From positions 1 to 43,525 of the forward strand of contig JAQIBG010000432.1 in the NCBI GenBank assembly GCA_027859175.1: a stretch of DNA of 43,525 nt, in the 5' to 3' direction. The notes below the pieces were generated by a model that worked only from the letters and a program-made list of their open reading frames with translations, had not been told where the DNA came from and made no database searches. Below are positions 41,239 to 43,525 of the stretch, in pieces (within the stretch, counting starts at the first letter, position 1; each line of letters begins with the position of its first letter). The translations under genes and the position numbers were made by a program. Source of the DNA: Planctomycetota bacterium (GTDB taxonomy: Bacteria; Planctomycetota; UBA11346).

Positions 41239-43248
41239 CTATCTTGTAGGCGTGGTCACGTAGAGCGGCATATTGAGAACCCGGCCGTACTTGAACTCGC
41301 GCATTTCCTTGGGCATCTCCTTTTCAAGCACCTCGCGCACGGCGTCGCCGTTCTGCTCCAAAACCTGCACGAAATGGCGACGGTTACCGCGATCTTTGCC
41401 ATGTGCGGTTGCCGACCAGGTCAGTGCGGCTATCGAATCAATCAGCCGATACAAGGGTACCTGGCCGTTCTTGAATCCCTGGGCCGGATAGTGGAAACCA
41501 CCAAGTACTTCAACGGTCGCCTTGTCGCGCGCCGATAGGAAGGTGAAGCCACCCTCGGTCTTCGCACCAAGGATCCACCCCGTACCCCCGTTAAAATTGA
41601 CCTGCGCCAGTTCATTGCGATCGCCACCTCCGATGCCTTCGGTGTTAATCGATCGTCCGTAGTACTCCTGCGGGTGGGAAAACTGGAACGGCGCACCACA
41701 GGTATCCATCACGAACATGCGTCCAGACTTTGGACCATTGGTATAGCCGCCAGAGAGGGTGTGCTGGATCACGAAGTCACCAGCAGCAGCATGTTTGAAC
41801 GCCCAACGTGGCGTATGCCGCTTGGATTTATCCGGCACGATGACGTGCAGGTGTTCGATCGTCACCGATGCCTGATCACCATCAAAAACGAAAGTCGGCT
41901 CGCCAGCCATCACGTCAGGATCGATCGCGACCAAACTCCGCATCCCCACGATATGCCGCAGCTTGCCACGCAGGTGCACGGTTTTGTCAATGCGATACGA
42001 ACCACCCAAGGTCTTCGGGAAGTAGATCGTGCGCGCGCCACTATCGATCGCCGCCTGAATGGCGTCCGAACAGTCGGTGGTGCCGTCTTCTAGCGCACCG
42101 AAGGCAGCAACGCTGACCCAGTCGGCGGTTGCGTCATAGCTCATCGCGGGGTGCTCAGCCACGGGCAGGCGCGGCAGCGGTGCCACCGGGTTGGCCTTAT
42201 CGCTCTGCCCAGCCGCGGTCATGATCGGGAAAGTGGTGTACATTGCGCTCGTCTCGAGCGGCAACTGAGCGCCAGAGCGGTCCGTGAGCGCATGGCCATA
42301 CCCACGGCACACCACGTCGCGCAGGTACAGCATGCCGTCTTGCTCAAGCACCGCGCTGCCGTCTGCGGCGGCGGAACCACCCTCCAGAATGGAATCCACC
42401 AGCACGATCATATTGCTATCTTCGCGCCCCTCTTTGACCTCATTGGCGTTGATGATGGCGGGCACATCGTTGCGACTGAAAATATGACGCATCCACAGGC
42501 AGTTGAAGGCGTTGTACACACCAGCAAGCGACTGCTGCTCAAGAAGGATGTTTTCGAACACCGGCCCAAACATCGCGTTCTTGGAGTAGATCCCATAACG
42601 GAAGCCACGAATGTGCATGTTGCGATGAATCTGCGGGCCAGGGTCAGCCCAATTCAGCAGCAGACCAGCATAGGCCTTGCCGTCATCACAGCTAATCGAC
42701 AACTCGGTGGTCGCGCCGTAGTTGCTGGCCTTATAGCGCAAACCAGCGGCGCCCGGATTATTGGCACCAATTGCGATTGTCAGGTTTTGGACGTAGTTGC
42801 CAAAAGCTTGGTTGTTGTTGTTACCGCCACCGATCTCCAGCAGCGGAACCACGCTTTCAGCGTCACTGAAGGCCGCGCTCGCCGCTTGCAACCGGATCGT
42901 GGTCTGTGAGCGCTGCTCGCCTATGAGTGCAAAGAAGCGCCCCTCCACCTTCAGCGGTTCGCTGATCAGGTAGGTTCCACGCGGTAGATACACGAAAGGC
43001 CGGAAAAACTTATACTCGCCCGATTTCGTGATGGCCGCCTTGATGGCGGCGGTGTCATCAGTGGTGCCGTCGCCCGTGGCGCCGAAGTCTTTCACGTTGA
43101 TCACGCCCGCATCGGCCGGCGGGCTAAATACGTACTCAGCCTTGGCCTGCTCCAGGATGGCACCTTCGAGGTCGGCGCCAGCAAGCTGACCAGCACCCCC
43201 CACCAAGATGACGGAAAGGACGCAGAGTCCGGCGATGTGTCTGCTCAT
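41239..43248 (-). CDS. Secreted tandem pectate-lyase-3-fold protein
   Basis: A 669-residue secreted protein with signal peptide MSRHIAGLCVLSVILVGGAGQLAGA. Two Pectate_lyase_3 modules are visible: VINVKDFGATGDGTTDDTAAIKAAI at 49-73 with FVYLPRGTYLISEPLKVEG, and WVSVAAFGALEDGTTDCSDAIQAAIDSG at about 376-403 with IYFPKTLGGSYRIDKTVHLRG. Each opens a right-handed beta helix; the duplicated arrangement is that of exo-acting beta-1,3-glucanases (GH55-like) and some phage and polysaccharide depolymerases. AAAGG precedes the ATG. Its promoter carries a LacI-type operator at the transcription start and the LacI gene follows, so it is likely induced by its own product. Confidence 0.82.
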   Translation of the reverse strand: MSRHIAGLCVLSVILVGGAGQLAGADLEGAILEQAKAEYVFSPPADAGVINVKDFGATGDGTTDDTAAIKAAITKSGEYKFFRPFVYLPRGTYLISEPLKVEGRFFALIGEQRSQTTIRLQAASAAFSDAESVVPLLEIGGGNNNNQAFGNYVQNLTIAIGANNPGAAGLRYKASNYGATTELSISCDDGKAYAGLLLNWADPGPQIHRNMHIRGFRYGIYSKNAMFGPVFENILLEQQSLAGVYNAFNCLWMRHIFSRNDVPAIINANEVKEGREDSNMIVLVDSILEGGSAAADGSAVLEQDGMLYLRDVVCRGYGHALTDRSGAQLPLETSAMYTTFPIMTAAGQSDKANPVAPLPRLPVAEHPAMSYDATADWVSVAAFGALEDGTTDCSDAIQAAIDSGARTIYFPKTLGGSYRIDKTVHLRGKLRHIVGMRSLVAIDPDVMAGEPTFVFDGDQASVTIEHLHVIVPDKSKRHTPRWAFKHAAAGDFVIQHTLSGGYTNGPKSGRMFVMDTCGAPFQFSHPQEYYGRSINTEGIGGGDRNELAQVNFNGGTGWILGAKTEGGFTFLSARDKATVEVLGGFHYPAQGFKNGQVPLYRLIDSIAALTWSATAHGKDRGNRRHFVQVLEQNGDAVREVLEKEMPKEMREFKYGRVLNMPLYVTTPTR

Positions 43249-43262
43249 AGGTACGGACCTTT

Positions 43263-43308
43263 TCTAAATCGTTTTAGATAATATAACGACCACTACGCCA
43301 AGAGTCAA
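43263..43308 (-). promoter_or_regulatory. Consensus promoter overlapped by LacI operator
   Basis: On the minus strand TTGACT (43308-43303), 17 bases, TATATT (43285-43280), then the near-perfect palindrome TCTAAAACGATTTAGA (43278-43263), which covers the expected transcription start. The start codon of the pectate-lyase-fold gene is 15 bases beyond. The rest of 43279-43455 shows no gene. Confidence 0.75.
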
Positions 43309-43455
43309 GATGCATGGCCCCTGAGACAGCCCGACGCCACTCAAATTCGCACCAAATCAGAACTTTACCAATAAGCCTCGAACGCAGACGACACCACGCC
43401 GTATACCCTGCCTCACCTGCACCACAGCCCTGTGCACGTGATGGAGACAACCCGC

Positions 43456-43525
43456 ATGCACCACCACCCCGCCAGGCATGCCTTGGCCAGCGCCTGCCTC
43501 GCCCTCCTCCTGGCCCAAGCCTCCC
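43456..43525 (+). CDS. 5' end of a secreted protein gene (cut by window end)
   Basis: MHHHPARHALASACLALLLAQAS is a typical signal peptide: basic start, hydrophobic core, small residues. GGAGACAACC before the ATG at 43456 matches the leader of the GH9 gene (GGAGACAAGCC), which supports this start over the in-frame ATG at 43441. Diverges from the pectate-lyase-fold gene. The mature protein is outside the window, so its function cannot be given. Confidence 0.6.
   Translation, partial: MHHHPARHALASACLALLLAQAS

Overview
The window looks like a carbohydrate-degradation island from a GC-rich bacterium of the PVC superphylum (Planctomycetota, Lentisphaerota or Verrucomicrobiota; the sequence alone does not decide which). 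The reasons are four prepilin-like proteins of the F-T-L-I-E-L-L type with a C-terminal F-x-D-G/S-H motif, an ECF sigma factor paired with a FecR-like membrane protein, many very large secreted multidomain glycosidases and beta-helix proteins, and LacI/AraC regulators beside the enzyme genes. No SusC/SusD, TonB, ABC or MFS transporter gene is present. No tRNA, rRNA or CRISPR array was seen.

Layout. 1-3.1 kb: a compact GH29-like hydrolase, then a FecR-like regulator and ECF sigma factor on the minus strand. 3.1-6.7 kb: a GH9 endoglucanase-type protein with PKD and PA14 domains whose last, carbohydrate-binding-like domain is cut short inside an imperfect repeat array. 6.7-14.1 kb: a minus-strand operon reading LacI regulator, small secreted protein, giant beta-helix protein, FAD oxidoreductase, pseudopilin. 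14.2-21.1 kb: a second LacI regulator diverging from a pseudopilin, then a 1578-residue GH2-like enzyme. 21.1-25.5 kb: a pectate-lyase-like beta-helix protein, a pseudopilin and a zinc-ribbon membrane protein. 25.7-30.7 kb: pseudopilin plus a clan-A (GH39-like) enzyme on the minus strand, diverging from an AraC regulator. 30.8-33.7 kb: a second AraC regulator diverging from a fused sugar isomerase-Gfo/Idh/MocA oxidoreductase. 33.8-37.0 kb: an orphan 1070-residue secreted helical protein. 37.0-39.1 kb: an eroded zone with a group II intron domain V/VI remnant, a broken transposase and small ORFs. 39.1-43.5 kb: a DUF3592-like protein, a frameshifted small secreted protein, a third LacI regulator, a tandem pectate-lyase-fold protein, and the start of a further secreted protein.

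How it may work together. The recurring unit is a regulator, a pseudopilin and a giant secreted carbohydrate-active protein. For each of the three LacI proteins I can read candidate operators with a central CG: TGGCCACGTTGCCA twice at the promoters of the first operon, TTTACGCGTAAA/TTTACGCTTAAA for the second, and TCTAAATCGTTTTAGA overlapping a consensus promoter (plus a different palindrome by the gene itself) for the third. This suggests several separately induced degradation cassettes, each with its own pseudopilin. The idea that the pseudopilin helps export, anchor or bind substrate for the neighbouring enzyme is inference.
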